Assembly: GCF_008727875.1 (NCBI RefSeq)
Contig: NZ_VTWS01000001.1
Location: forward strand, 992,001 to 1,056,000
Reading direction: 5' to 3'
Length of the DNA: 64,000 nt
Source of the DNA: Larkinella humicola
GTDB taxonomy: Bacteria > Bacteroidota > Bacteroidia > Cytophagales > Spirosomataceae
The notes under the pieces are model-generated. The model was not told the origin of the DNA. It made no database searches and saw only the letters and a list, made by a program, of their open reading frames with translations. Shown here piece after piece: positions 52,280 through 60,221 of this stretch (position 1 is the stretch's first letter; each line of letters starts with the position of its first letter). A program made the position numbers and the translations under genes.

Positions 52280-52453
52280 CTATTGTTTAAGGTTTAACTG
52301 TTACTCCAAACGTCCTGGGGTGTCGTTTACGGAACCAGAGCCAGCCAGTAAACAAAACGATCGGCGCAATTAGTCAGTCAGATTTTCGTTTTTCGTCATC
52401 ACTTACCAGCCTTTTTTGCCGGACCTTTGAGCTGTATTTAACCAGAAAAGAAA

Positions 52454-53374
52454 ATGCAAACGATACTAGGCTCAGGGGGTACCATCGGCAGTGATTTGGC
52501 AAAAGAACTTCCTGCATTTACGGATCGGATTCGGCTGGTGAGCCGGAATCCCAAAAAAGTGAATCCGACCGACGAACTATTTCCGGCTGACCTCACCGAC
52601 CGCGATCAGGTTTTTAAGGCCGTGGAAGGGTCAGAGGTGGTTTACCTTACCGTCGGTCTCGACTACAACCACAAAATCTGGCGTGAAAAGTGGCCGGCTC
52701 TGATGCGCAACACGATTGATGCCTGCCAGAAATGGGGCTCTAAGCTGGTGTTCTTCGACAACGTCTACCTCTATGATGTGAATGCCATTGGCCACATGAC
52801 CGAAGAATCACCAATCAATCCCAGCAGCAAAAAAGGACAGGTGCGGGCCGAAATAGCCGCCATGCTGATGGACGAAGTGAAACGGGGTACTTTAACCGCG
52901 CTTATTGCCCGGGCTGCCGATTTCTACGGCCCCAACAACGATAAAAGCGTGCTCGTGGAAACCGTTGTAAATAACTTTCGGAAGGGAAAAGCCGCCAATT
53001 GGTTTGCCCGGCTCGACAAGGTTCATACCTTTACCTATACCCCGGATGCGGCAAAAGCCACCGCCCTGCTCGGCAATACCGCCCGTGCCTACAACCAGGT
53101 CTGGCACCTGCCTACCGACGCCACCCGCCTAACCGGGCAGCAATGGATTGACTTGTTTGCCAAGGAGATGAACGTGAAACCGAAATCCTCCGCACTACCC
53201 ATCTGGATGATTCGCCTGGTTGGTCTTTTCGTTCCGATTATGCGCGAATTTCCGGAAATGGCGTACCAATACGACCGGGATTACGTTTTCGACAGCGGTA
53301 AATTTGAAAAAGCCTTTCATTTTGAGCCAACAAAACCGGCGGAAGGCGTTAAACGAACGGTGGCGAATGCATAA
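52454..53374 (+). CDS. NAD(P)-dependent epimerase/dehydratase family protein
   Basis: A 306-residue extended short-chain dehydrogenase-like protein. The start MQTILGSGGTIGSDLAKEL is the glycine-rich Rossmann loop (GxGGxxG type). FFDNVYLYDVNAIGHMTEESP and ALIARAADFYGPNND follow the pattern of the atypical SDR group. A conserved WIDLFAKEMN block lies near the C-terminus. The classic YxxxK is not evident, so it may bind the cofactor without normal epimerase chemistry. First of a same-strand run of small genes; a DUF4180 gene starts 18 bases after it. Confidence 0.8.
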   Translation: MQTILGSGGTIGSDLAKELPAFTDRIRLVSRNPKKVNPTDELFPADLTDRDQVFKAVEGSEVVYLTVGLDYNHKIWREKWPALMRNTIDACQKWGSKLVFFDNVYLYDVNAIGHMTEESPINPSSKKGQVRAEIAAMLMDEVKRGTLTALIARAADFYGPNNDKSVLVETVVNNFRKGKAANWFARLDKVHTFTYTPDAAKATALLGNTARAYNQVWHLPTDATRLTGQQWIDLFAKEMNVKPKSSALPIWMIRLVGLFVPIMREFPEMAYQYDRDYVFDSGKFEKAFHFEPTKPAEGVKRTVANA

Positions 53375-53392
53375 CGAACGAAACAGCCTGGC

Positions 53393-53749
53393 ATGAAAAT
53401 CGAAACACACGAGGTCAACGGGATTCGAATGGCCGAAGTAATTTCGGACAAGGTGCTGATTACCAATCCGGAGGACGGTTTGCAACTCGTCGTCGATTTG
53501 TATTACCAGGACTTCGATCGCATGATCCTGCACGAAAAGACGATTACGCCGGATTTCTTCGATTTGAAAACCGGTCTTGCCGGCGAAATCCTCCAGAAAT
53601 TCTCCAATTACCGCGTCCGGCTGGCGATCATTGGCGACTTTTCGGCGTACACCAGCAAGAGTATCAAGGCCTTTATCTACGAGAGCAACCAGCGCCGACA
53701 GATCAATTTTGTTCAAACCCTAAGCGAAGCGATTGAACGATTGTCGTAA
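53393..53749 (+). CDS. DUF4180 domain protein
   Basis: A 118-residue small cytoplasmic protein matching the DUF4180 pattern: AEVISDKVLITNPEDGLQLVVDLYYQ, MILHEKTITPDFFDLKTGLAGEILQKFSNY and LAIIGDFSAYTSKSIKAFIYESN. The function of the family is unknown. It starts 18 bases after the epimerase-like gene and is probably co-transcribed. The alternating beta/alpha pattern is consistent with a SpoIIAA/STAS-like fold, which is an inference. Confidence 0.85.
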   Translation: MKIETHEVNGIRMAEVISDKVLITNPEDGLQLVVDLYYQDFDRMILHEKTITPDFFDLKTGLAGEILQKFSNYRVRLAIIGDFSAYTSKSIKAFIYESNQRRQINFVQTLSEAIERLS

Positions 53750-53806
53750 ATTCGGCCCGGCGACCCGGTTGAAAGGGGCCGCAAACGGTACCTGAACCTT
53801 ACGATC

Positions 53807-54265
53807 ATGGATTTACCCAACCTTTTCACCCAGGAAGTTTCCGAAAAAATCATTCAACGGATTGATCGGCTGACTCCCGACACCCTGCCCCTTTGGGGGA
53901 AGATGGATGTGGCGCAAATGCTGGCACATTGCAATGTGACCTACGAATTAATCTACGAAAACATCCACAAAAAGCACAACGTTCTGATGCAGTTGGTCAT
54001 CAGGGCGTTTGTCAAAAAGCGAATTGTCGGAGCAAGTCCCTACAAACGCAACCTGCCGACCGGCCCGGCTTTTTTAATAAAGGACAAGCGGGATTTTGAA
54101 ACGGAAAAGAACCGCTTGAAAACGTATATCCGAAAAACACAGCAACTGGGGGAAACCCATTTCGACCAGAAAGCCTCCCATTCGTTCGGCAAGTTGAGCG
54201 TCAATGAGTGGAATAATATGTTTTATAAACACCTGGACCATCACTTAACCCAGTTTGGGGTCTGA
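53807..54265 (+). CDS. DUF1569 domain protein (DinB-like fold)
   Basis: A 152-residue four-helix protein. LPLWGKMDVAQMLAHCNVTYELI contains the first metal-binding-type histidine, and EWNNMFYKHLDHHLTQFGV near the end carries the later histidines expected for the DinB-like fold. RNLPTGPAFLIKDKRDFETEKNRL is the DUF1569 middle block. A thiol-dependent metalloenzyme or stress role is known for relatives but not shown here. It lies 57 bases after the DUF4180 gene and 116 bases before the DUF4260 gene. Confidence 0.82.
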   Translation: MDLPNLFTQEVSEKIIQRIDRLTPDTLPLWGKMDVAQMLAHCNVTYELIYENIHKKHNVLMQLVIRAFVKKRIVGASPYKRNLPTGPAFLIKDKRDFETEKNRLKTYIRKTQQLGETHFDQKASHSFGKLSVNEWNNMFYKHLDHHLTQFGV

Positions 54266-54381
54266 CAGCGACTAACACAGCAGAAAAATTCGTTTTTCGT
54301 CACCCCGGTTTTCACATTTGGTCACCCCCGACCCGGTTTATTTGGCGGAACTTTGTCCTACACAAAAACACAAAGACCGCC

Positions 54382-54801
54382 ATGAAAACGCTTTTAAAAC
54401 TCGAAGAATTCGCTCAATTTAGTCTCTCCATCGTGCTGTTCAGCCAGTTGCCGTTTGCCTGGTGGTGGTTTCCGGCCCTGATTCTGGTACCGGATCTGAG
54501 CATGCTGGGGTATCTGATCAACCCGAAAATCGGGGCTTATGCCTATAACCTGGTTCACCACAAAGCCTTCGCGATTGCCATTGGCCTAGTGGGTTTGTTG
54601 CTGAATAACCAGCCGTTGGTGTTGACCGGTGTTCTGCTGTTCGGCCACGCGGCCATGGATCGGATGATGGGCTACGGCCTGAAATACGCGGACAGTTTCG
54701 AGCATACGCACCTGGGCCCGATTGGCAAAACGGCCGCTAAGCCGTTGGACGCAGCACCGCAGTCCGGAACGCACCGGGCGTCGAGCCTGTCCATTTCTTG
54801 A
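54382..54801 (+). CDS. DUF4260 membrane protein
   Basis: A 139-residue protein with four hydrophobic helices (FSLSIVLFSQLPFAWWWFPALILVPDLSML, IGAYAYNLVHHKAFAIAIGLVGLLL, LVLTGVLLFGHAAMDRMM). The typical DUF4260 end YADSFEHTHLGPIGK is present near residue 113. The last 22 codons run through the 3' end of the araC gene on the other strand, so the usual DUF4260 C-terminus appears extended by antisense sequence. Function unknown. It is the last gene of a plus-strand cluster. Confidence 0.82.
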   Translation: MKTLLKLEEFAQFSLSIVLFSQLPFAWWWFPALILVPDLSMLGYLINPKIGAYAYNLVHHKAFAIAIGLVGLLLNNQPLVLTGVLLFGHAAMDRMMGYGLKYADSFEHTHLGPIGKTAAKPLDAAPQSGTHRASSLSIS

Positions 54802-55774
54802 AGGTACGGTAGAACACGCTGGGCTCCGAAAAACCGAGGAGGTAGGCAATGTCGGTGGTGCTGAAATGGGGTTCGCGGAGGTGCCGAACGGCCAGGTCAT
54901 GCCGCACTTCATCCAGCAATTGCTGATACGTTGCGCCCTCTTCTTTCAAATGCAACTGGAGGGTTCGAACGCCCATTGCCAGCCCATCAGCCACAGCCGC
55001 CAACGCAGGTTCTTCGCCTTTTAACAGCGCGAAGATTTCCTGTTTAACCCGAACCGAAAGCGCCGGAGAAGCGTCTGGTTTTGTCCGTAGTTTTCCTAAC
55101 AATTCGTCGGCATGTTGTTCAAATAAGCCAAAAAGGCTGGGATTGGCGTTCAAAATCGGGGTTTCCAGCCAGGCGGCATCCAGCACCAGGGCGGTTTCGG
55201 TGGCATTGAATTCGACTTTCGCCGGCGCAAAAACCCGTTCGTAGTCCTGCCGGTTTGGGGGTTCCGGAAAGGCAAACCGGATTTCTTCGGCCACCACCTT
55301 TTGCCCCGTCATAGCCCGAAAAGCCGACTGGTAAACCGAAAGCTCAGAGCCAAAGGTGTAGTCCGGATACCGTATGGCTTGGCTGGTCAACGTTAGGGAG
55401 AGCTGAAACCGGTCGCCGACCAGCCACCCGGCGGTCAGCACCCCCTCACAGGCAATATCCTGATACTGACACAGTTTCTCGATCGCCTTGCCCAAAGTCG
55501 GGCAGTGCATCATGACGTACGACACTACGCCCATCGACAACGGGTTGATCAACTCGCCCACCTGCAGCGGCAGGTCCGGCTCTCCGGTTGCCCGAACGGC
55601 TTCCTGCCAAAGTGTCTGCACGGCCCGAATCGGCACCCGCCCGTCGGGGTTTTGCAAAACCGCCGGATCAATACCAACGGCCTGGCACAAAGCCGACGAA
55701 TCAGCGCCCCGCTGCCGGGCAGCATACAGGATCAGATTGAAAGAACCGGAAGAAAGGGTATCTTCAGTAGTCAT
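54737..55774 (-). CDS. AraC family transcription regulator
   Basis: A 345-residue regulator with an N-terminal AraC-type ligand-binding domain of the PF12625 (OruR/ArgR-like) type (IDPAVLQNPDGRVPIRAVQTLW, SMGVVSYVMMHCPTLGKAIEKLCQY). The C-terminal HTH_18 DNA-binding domain contains LAAVADGLAMGVRTLQLHLKEEGATY and TTDIAYLLGFSEPSVFYRTFKKWTG. ATG 55774 is preferred over 55810. Its targets are unknown; the divergent and neighbouring genes (DUF4260, DUF1080-like) are candidates. Its last 65 bases overlap the end of the DUF4260 gene. Confidence 0.9.
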   Translation of the reverse strand: MTTEDTLSSGSFNLILYAARQRGADSSALCQAVGIDPAVLQNPDGRVPIRAVQTLWQEAVRATGEPDLPLQVGELINPLSMGVVSYVMMHCPTLGKAIEKLCQYQDIACEGVLTAGWLVGDRFQLSLTLTSQAIRYPDYTFGSELSVYQSAFRAMTGQKVVAEEIRFAFPEPPNRQDYERVFAPAKVEFNATETALVLDAAWLETPILNANPSLFGLFEQHADELLGKLRTKPDASPALSVRVKQEIFALLKGEEPALAAVADGLAMGVRTLQLHLKEEGATYQQLLDEVRHDLAVRHLREPHFSTTDIAYLLGFSEPSVFYRTFKKWTGSTPGAFRTAVLRPTA

Positions 55775-55814
55775 GTCTACGAAGATACAATGGCTGACGA
55801 AATTCTTCACCCCT

Positions 55815-56492
55815 TTAAGGAGTTCGGGGCGTAATTTTCAGATTCGCAAAATCACCCCCGGAACCGGCTCCCACCCATAATCCGATTTTCCCATCCCGGC
55901 GGTCATTCAACTTTTTGACGACCAGGCTGGGTTTGGCGTTCTCGTTCACAAAAACGCTGACAGTTTCCTTGTCCACCACAATCCGGGCATGAAACCAGGC
56001 ATTCGGATCGGGAGCCGGTTCAATGGGCTGTTCATATTGATCCGGAAAGTCTTTGCGCAAAACCGGCCAGTCGTATGTCGGAAGGGCGATATACTGAACG
56101 GCGTGGCTGTGACGAACGGGGTCGGTGGCCCGAAAATTGAACGGCCGAAAATAGATTGCATCGTAATTCCGCTCGCCGGAACCGTGAAACGCGATTCCGA
56201 CGAAACTGCGCTGGAGCACATCTTTGCCGCGAATGTCCAGCTCAATTGTCCCTTCACGGAACGAAAGGGCGGGTAGCCACGCAACCCCTTCCGTTGAATT
56301 TTGCTTCTCCTCCAGCCGGACTCCGGGTTTCGTTCCATCTGCCAGAACGGTCAGCGAACGGTTTTCAAGGGTGTAACTGTTTTGCTGCGCCAGCCCGACC
56401 AGATCCACGGTATTCTGGCCATACGTGAGGGTACTGACCAGCAGGCTTAGCGTAACCCAGGCAAATTGATTGGCAAAATGTTGCATGTTCAT
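55815..56492 (-). CDS. Secreted concanavalin-like domain protein (DUF1080-type)
   Basis: A 225-residue protein with a signal peptide (NQFAWVTLSLLVSTLTYGQ). The mature part is a beta-sandwich of the LamG/3-keto-disaccharide hydrolase-like fold: REGTIELDIRGKDVLQRSFVGIAFHG, YFRPFNFRA, WFHARIVVDKETVSVFVNENAKPSLVV and IGLWVGAGSGGDFANLKI. It may bind or cut a sugar at the surface. It is upstream of the AraC gene on the same strand, 40 bases before the AraC start. Confidence 0.75.
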   Translation of the reverse strand: MNMQHFANQFAWVTLSLLVSTLTYGQNTVDLVGLAQQNSYTLENRSLTVLADGTKPGVRLEEKQNSTEGVAWLPALSFREGTIELDIRGKDVLQRSFVGIAFHGSGERNYDAIYFRPFNFRATDPVRHSHAVQYIALPTYDWPVLRKDFPDQYEQPIEPAPDPNAWFHARIVVDKETVSVFVNENAKPSLVVKKLNDRRDGKIGLWVGAGSGGDFANLKITPRTP

Positions 56493-56548
56493 TGCTTATG
56501 TTGTTTAACACCCGACTGGAACCGGGCACGGCGAAAGATTCAGGCAAT

Positions 56549-56587
56549 GGTTATCCGAACCACGGTTTTAACCGCGGTTGAATAACC
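56549..56587. promoter_or_regulatory. Palindromic patch upstream of the DUF1080-type gene
   Basis: GGTTAT (56549) and ATAACC (to 56587) enclose two imperfect copies of AACCGCGGTT. The patch lies 57 bases upstream of the start at 56492. It could be an operator or the loop of a hairpin. No promoter consensus was found nearby. Confidence 0.3.
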
Positions 56588-56678
56588 ACCCCTCAAAAGC
56601 TTTAATGAAGAATTGGGAGAGAAAAGAAGCTGTCAGTTAACACCTTCCGCTTGCTGTTTACCGGTTCGGTCGGCAGGA

Positions 56679-57194
56679 TTACTTCACGTTGAAATCAACC
56701 TTCGTGTCCGCCCACACCATCGAGACATCCCCCTTCTTGGAAATGTCGATCATAAATTTTTCCTGAAAGCTTTTGGCCTTTTTCGCCGGAACCGTCACGC
56801 GTACAACATCCTCCTCTTCCTTGTAAGTGAAGGCCCCCCATTTGATGCCTTTGTTGATGATAACCGTCCAGTCTTTTTCACCGGGAATTGTAAAAAGTGC
56901 GTACTTCCCTTTGGCAACCGGTTTTCCTTCCAGCTTCACATCCTCCGAAAACTCGATGGTGGTGGTTTCGTTCGCGCCCGTCCGCCACACTTTTCCGATC
57001 GGGGCCACTTTGCCCGCCGGGTCCCAAACGCTCCGGCCTTTGACCGATGGCTGGCTGTAGTCGATGGTGATGGTTTTGCCACCCACCGTTTGTTTGGCCT
57101 GGGCGGGCGGGCTGGGGCGTTTCGACTTGTCGTCCTGGGCAAAAGTCGTCTGGGCGATCAACAGCAATGTTGTGAAAACGAGCAATTTTTTCAT
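56679..57194 (-). CDS. Secreted DUF2911 protein
   Basis: A 171-residue protein with a signal peptide (MKKLLVFTTLLLIAQTTFAQ). The DUF2911 pattern is clear: TITIDYSQPSVKGRSVW, GKVWRTGANETTTIEFSEDVKLEGKPV, GKYALFTIPGEKDWTVIIN and EEDVVRVTVPAKK. The family is found in the envelope of Bacteroidota and its function is unknown. Single gene; it starts about 120 bases from the divergent membrane-spanning regulator gene and may share control with it. Confidence 0.85.
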   Translation of the reverse strand: MKKLLVFTTLLLIAQTTFAQDDKSKRPSPPAQAKQTVGGKTITIDYSQPSVKGRSVWDPAGKVAPIGKVWRTGANETTTIEFSEDVKLEGKPVAKGKYALFTIPGEKDWTVIINKGIKWGAFTYKEEEDVVRVTVPAKKAKSFQEKFMIDISKKGDVSMVWADTKVDFNVK

Positions 57195-57314
57195 ATTGGT
57201 TTATGTAACTTTGGTTGTTGGAATAATGAACCGGACAAAGGTGGAAAAATCTTCTGAAAGTTGGTAGTCCGGCCCTTGTTCAAGCCTGTTCAAGTTGATT
57301 CACGCTGATTGCCA

Positions 57315-58580
57315 ATGACTACCGAAGACGATAAGTTACAGCTGTGCCGCCTGCTGATCGAAGAAAAAGTGCGTTGGGGCGACAGCAGCCAGTGGCAAAA
57401 CCAGGATTTTGAAGCCCTGAGCGAACGCATTTTCGACGAAACCGGCGTTTCGCTCAGCGTCAGCACCCTGAAACGCATCTGGGGCAAGGTTCGCTACGAC
57501 AGTGCGCCAACGACCACGACGCTGAATACGCTCGCGCAGTTTGTGGGCTACGACAACTGGCGGGAATTCCGGAAGCAGCCGGTTCTTATCGCCGAAGAAA
57601 CCGCTCCGTCCCTTCCGGTTCAAAACGCTCCCGTTCCGGTTTCCCGCCCTTCCGCAATCCGCTGGCCGTGGGTCGTTGGCGTGGTGGTGGTGGGATTGGC
57701 CGGAATCTGGGCATTTCAGAAGCGGGCAAAACCGTTGCACATTGGCGAAGTGACCTTCAGCAGTCGCCCGGTGGCCAAAGGACTTCCGAATACGGTTTTG
57801 TTCCAGTACGATGCCACGGACTCCAACGCCGACAGTGTTTTTATCCAGCAAAGCTGGAATCCGAAACTACGCTTTCGGGTCGATAAAAAAGGGCATCAGT
57901 ACGCCAGCACCTATTTTTACCCCGGTTATTTCCGCGCCAAGCTTGTGTTGAACGACTCCATCGTGAAGGAACACGATTTGTACATCAAAACCGACGGCTG
58001 GCTCGGCACCATCAACCGCGATTCGATTCCGGTTTATTTCCCGGACAAACAAATCCGGCGAAACGGCGCCATTGAACTGACCGAAACCGATCTAACCGAA
58101 CAGGGAATCATTTTTCAGAAAAGCGTTCCGAACACCAGCCTGCATTATGTGCAGCCCCTGGGCGAATTGTCCGGCAATACGTTCGGATTTAGAACACTGG
58201 TAAAAAGTACGTTCAACCGTTTCGATGCCGTTTGCCAGCATGTGGGCATTATGCTACTGTGTTCCAAAGGCATGCACTTTCTACAGTTGTCCCGGAAAGG
58301 CTGTATTGGTGAATTGAATCTGTCGTTTAACGGAACCCACATTTCGGGAAAGACCACCGATCTGTCCGCTTTTGGCGTCGACTTTTCCGATTGGGTAACC
58401 GTACGTTGCGAGGTTAAGGACAAACAGGCAAAGGTCTTTGTGAACGAAAAACTCGCTTACGAAGGACGGTTTCAGGAAGATGCTGGCAAGATTGTCGGAC
58501 TACGGTATTATTTCCAAGGAACCGGCGCGGTGAAATCGGCCCGGTTTTACGACGATCAAATCAATGCGGTTTTACAGTAG
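57315..58580 (+). CDS. Membrane-spanning regulator-like protein: helical N-terminal domain plus concanavalin-like domain
   Basis: A 421-residue protein with three parts. The cytoplasmic N-terminus (1-88) is all-helical with DKLQLCRLLIEEKVRWGD and TGVSLSVSTLKRIWGKVRYD, which resembles a helix-turn-helix DNA-binding region. A Pro-rich linker leads to one membrane helix (about 117-134, VGVVVVGLAGIWAF). The extracytoplasmic part has beta strands; its end (about 280-421, TVRCEVKDKQAKVFVNEKLAYEG) looks like a LamG/concanavalin sandwich. So the gene could link an outside sugar signal to transcription without a kinase. The family is unnamed to me. Convergent with the receptor gene, overlapping it by 9 bases. 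Confidence 0.7.
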   Translation: MTTEDDKLQLCRLLIEEKVRWGDSSQWQNQDFEALSERIFDETGVSLSVSTLKRIWGKVRYDSAPTTTTLNTLAQFVGYDNWREFRKQPVLIAEETAPSLPVQNAPVPVSRPSAIRWPWVVGVVVVGLAGIWAFQKRAKPLHIGEVTFSSRPVAKGLPNTVLFQYDATDSNADSVFIQQSWNPKLRFRVDKKGHQYASTYFYPGYFRAKLVLNDSIVKEHDLYIKTDGWLGTINRDSIPVYFPDKQIRRNGAIELTETDLTEQGIIFQKSVPNTSLHYVQPLGELSGNTFGFRTLVKSTFNRFDAVCQHVGIMLLCSKGMHFLQLSRKGCIGELNLSFNGTHISGKTTDLSAFGVDFSDWVTVRCEVKDKQAKVFVNEKLAYEGRFQEDAGKIVGLRYYFQGTGAVKSARFYDDQINAVLQ

Positions 58581-59321
58581 ACCGAGACTCTTCCACAGTT
58601 GCTGAATGTAATCAGCCGCTTTCAGCAACCGGCTTCCGTACCAGCTAAAAATTTCACCATCGACCAGCACTATCTTCGAGCTTGGGCAAATTTCCTGTAG
58701 TTCGGCGGTGTGTTTTTCCGAAAATGGATACGGTTCCGACGATAGTAAAATCAGTTCGGGTTGGGCGGTTTTCAGATCGGCTTCGGTCACTTCGGGGTAG
58801 CGCGTTCGTCCCCCAAATTTATTCTGAAAACCAGCCAGTTCCAGCATCGAATGAATGAAAGTCTGATTAGCCGCGACCATGTACGGTTTTCGCCAGATGA
58901 AATACGCGACGGAAGGTCCGGAAGATTGTACCGATTTGAAATCGTAAAAAGTATCTTCGATTTGCTTTGCCAATTCCTCCCCTTTCCGGCCTTTTCCGAA
59001 AAGCTCACTAACCTCCCGAATCATTGCCAGCGCATCCGGGACGGTATTGACGTCCGTGACATGAACGGGATAATGACGTTGCAATTCTTCGATTTGTTCG
59101 CGGGTATTTTCTTCTTTGTTAGCCAAAATAAAGTCCGGTTTCAGGTCGTGAATTTGGTCCAGATGCAGTGTTTTTGTGCCTCCAACCTTGACCTTATCTT
59201 TCACCTTTTCCGCCGGATGAATGCAGAATTTGGTAATCCCCACAATTGCCTGATCAAGCCCCAGATCAAAGAGCAGTTCGGTTTGGGAAGGAACGACGGA
59301 AATGATGCGTTGGGGTGGCAT
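58572..59321 (-). CDS. Helical-backbone metal/cobalamin receptor (BtuF-like periplasmic binding fold)
   Basis: A 249-residue protein of the Peripla_BP_2 family: RIISVVPSQTELLFDLGLDQAIVG at the N-terminus, LHLDQIHDLKPDFILANKEEN, and YFIWRKPYMVAANQTFIHSML further on. BtuF-like proteins bind cobalamin or iron complexes. There is no signal peptide, so it may act in the cytoplasm or be used with a different system. No permease gene is next to it. It is divergent from the methyltransferase gene and overlaps the 3' end of the regulator gene. Confidence 0.82.
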   Translation of the reverse strand: MPPQRIISVVPSQTELLFDLGLDQAIVGITKFCIHPAEKVKDKVKVGGTKTLHLDQIHDLKPDFILANKEENTREQIEELQRHYPVHVTDVNTVPDALAMIREVSELFGKGRKGEELAKQIEDTFYDFKSVQSSGPSVAYFIWRKPYMVAANQTFIHSMLELAGFQNKFGGRTRYPEVTEADLKTAQPELILLSSEPYPFSEKHTAELQEICPSSKIVLVDGEIFSWYGSRLLKAADYIQQLWKSLGLL

Positions 59322-59328
59322 TCTTTTG

Positions 59329-59336
59329 TAGATTTG
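59329..59336 (+). promoter_or_regulatory. -7 element for the methyltransferase gene
   Basis: TAGATTTG matches TAnnTTTG exactly and puts the transcription start near 59343, 15 bases before the ATG. A TTG at 59310-59312 is 16 bases upstream, a short spacing. Confidence 0.45.
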
Positions 59337-59357
59337 GGTAACAAATATCGATAATCC

Positions 59358-60089
59358 ATGACTGACAATCCCGAAACTATTTATGATCCGGAATATATCA
59401 AATCGCTGTTCGATAAAATGTCCAAAACGTATGGACTTGCCAATTATATTTCGTCATTCGGGTTTACGGAACGCTGGCGGGCAGCCTGTCTTAACAATCT
59501 GCCTTCGATTGCACCCAACTCCGTTGGTTATGATTTAATGACCGGAATGGGCGAAGCCTGGGGCCATATTCTTCCCAAACTGAATGCAGAAGGAAAGCTG
59601 ATTGCCGTTGACATTTCGCCCGTGATGATGCAAAAAGCCGCACTTCACCGCGAGAAAGTCAGAAACCGGGCGGTCGAAATGGTCCAGTGTGACGTTCTGA
59701 ACAACCATTTTGAGTCGAACTCCGCTGATTTTGTTATCTCTACCTTCGGCTTGAAAACCTTTAATGATTTCCAAACAAGGGTTCTTGCCCGTGAAGTTAA
59801 CCGGCTTTTAAAACCCGGCGGTTCCTTTTCATTTGTAGAAATATCAGCTCCCAAAGGCTGGATCCTGCATGGTTTATACCTCTTCTACTTGAAAAAAATC
59901 ATTCCATTAATTGGCAAATTATTTCTGAATAGTGCGGACGAATACCGTATGTTGGGTGTCTATTGTCAAAAATTTGAAAATTGTCAAAAATTCGCAACTT
60001 ACCTGATGAACGAAGGGCTTGACGTGACGTACAAATCGTATTTTTTCGGCTGTGCTACGGGCGTAGTAGGTCGGAAAACGAAAAAGTAA
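59358..60089 (+). CDS. Class I SAM-dependent methyltransferase (UbiE/COQ5-like)
   Basis: A 243-residue Rossmann methyltransferase. Motif I is GYDLMTGMGEAWG followed by GKLIAVDISPVMMQKA for binding S-adenosylmethionine. VQCDVLNNHFESNSADFVIS is motif II/III, and VNRLLKPGGSFSFVEIS is the post-motif. FDKMSKTYGLANYISSFGFTERWR at the N-terminus is typical of UbiE-type menaquinone methylases. The product may be a quinone or another small molecule. Single gene, divergent from the receptor gene. Confidence 0.85.
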   Translation: MTDNPETIYDPEYIKSLFDKMSKTYGLANYISSFGFTERWRAACLNNLPSIAPNSVGYDLMTGMGEAWGHILPKLNAEGKLIAVDISPVMMQKAALHREKVRNRAVEMVQCDVLNNHFESNSADFVISTFGLKTFNDFQTRVLAREVNRLLKPGGSFSFVEISAPKGWILHGLYLFYLKKIIPLIGKLFLNSADEYRMLGVYCQKFENCQKFATYLMNEGLDVTYKSYFFGCATGVVGRKTKK

Positions 60090-60221
60090 ATTCTGGCGTT
60101 TCTCCGCTTACTCCATTCCCTTTGAGTCATCCTTCACCCGGATTGCCACAAGCTCAATTTATCTTTTAAAACCCGCTGATAATCATTACGTTTATCGTAT
60201 CAACGCGTAAAGATAATCAGC

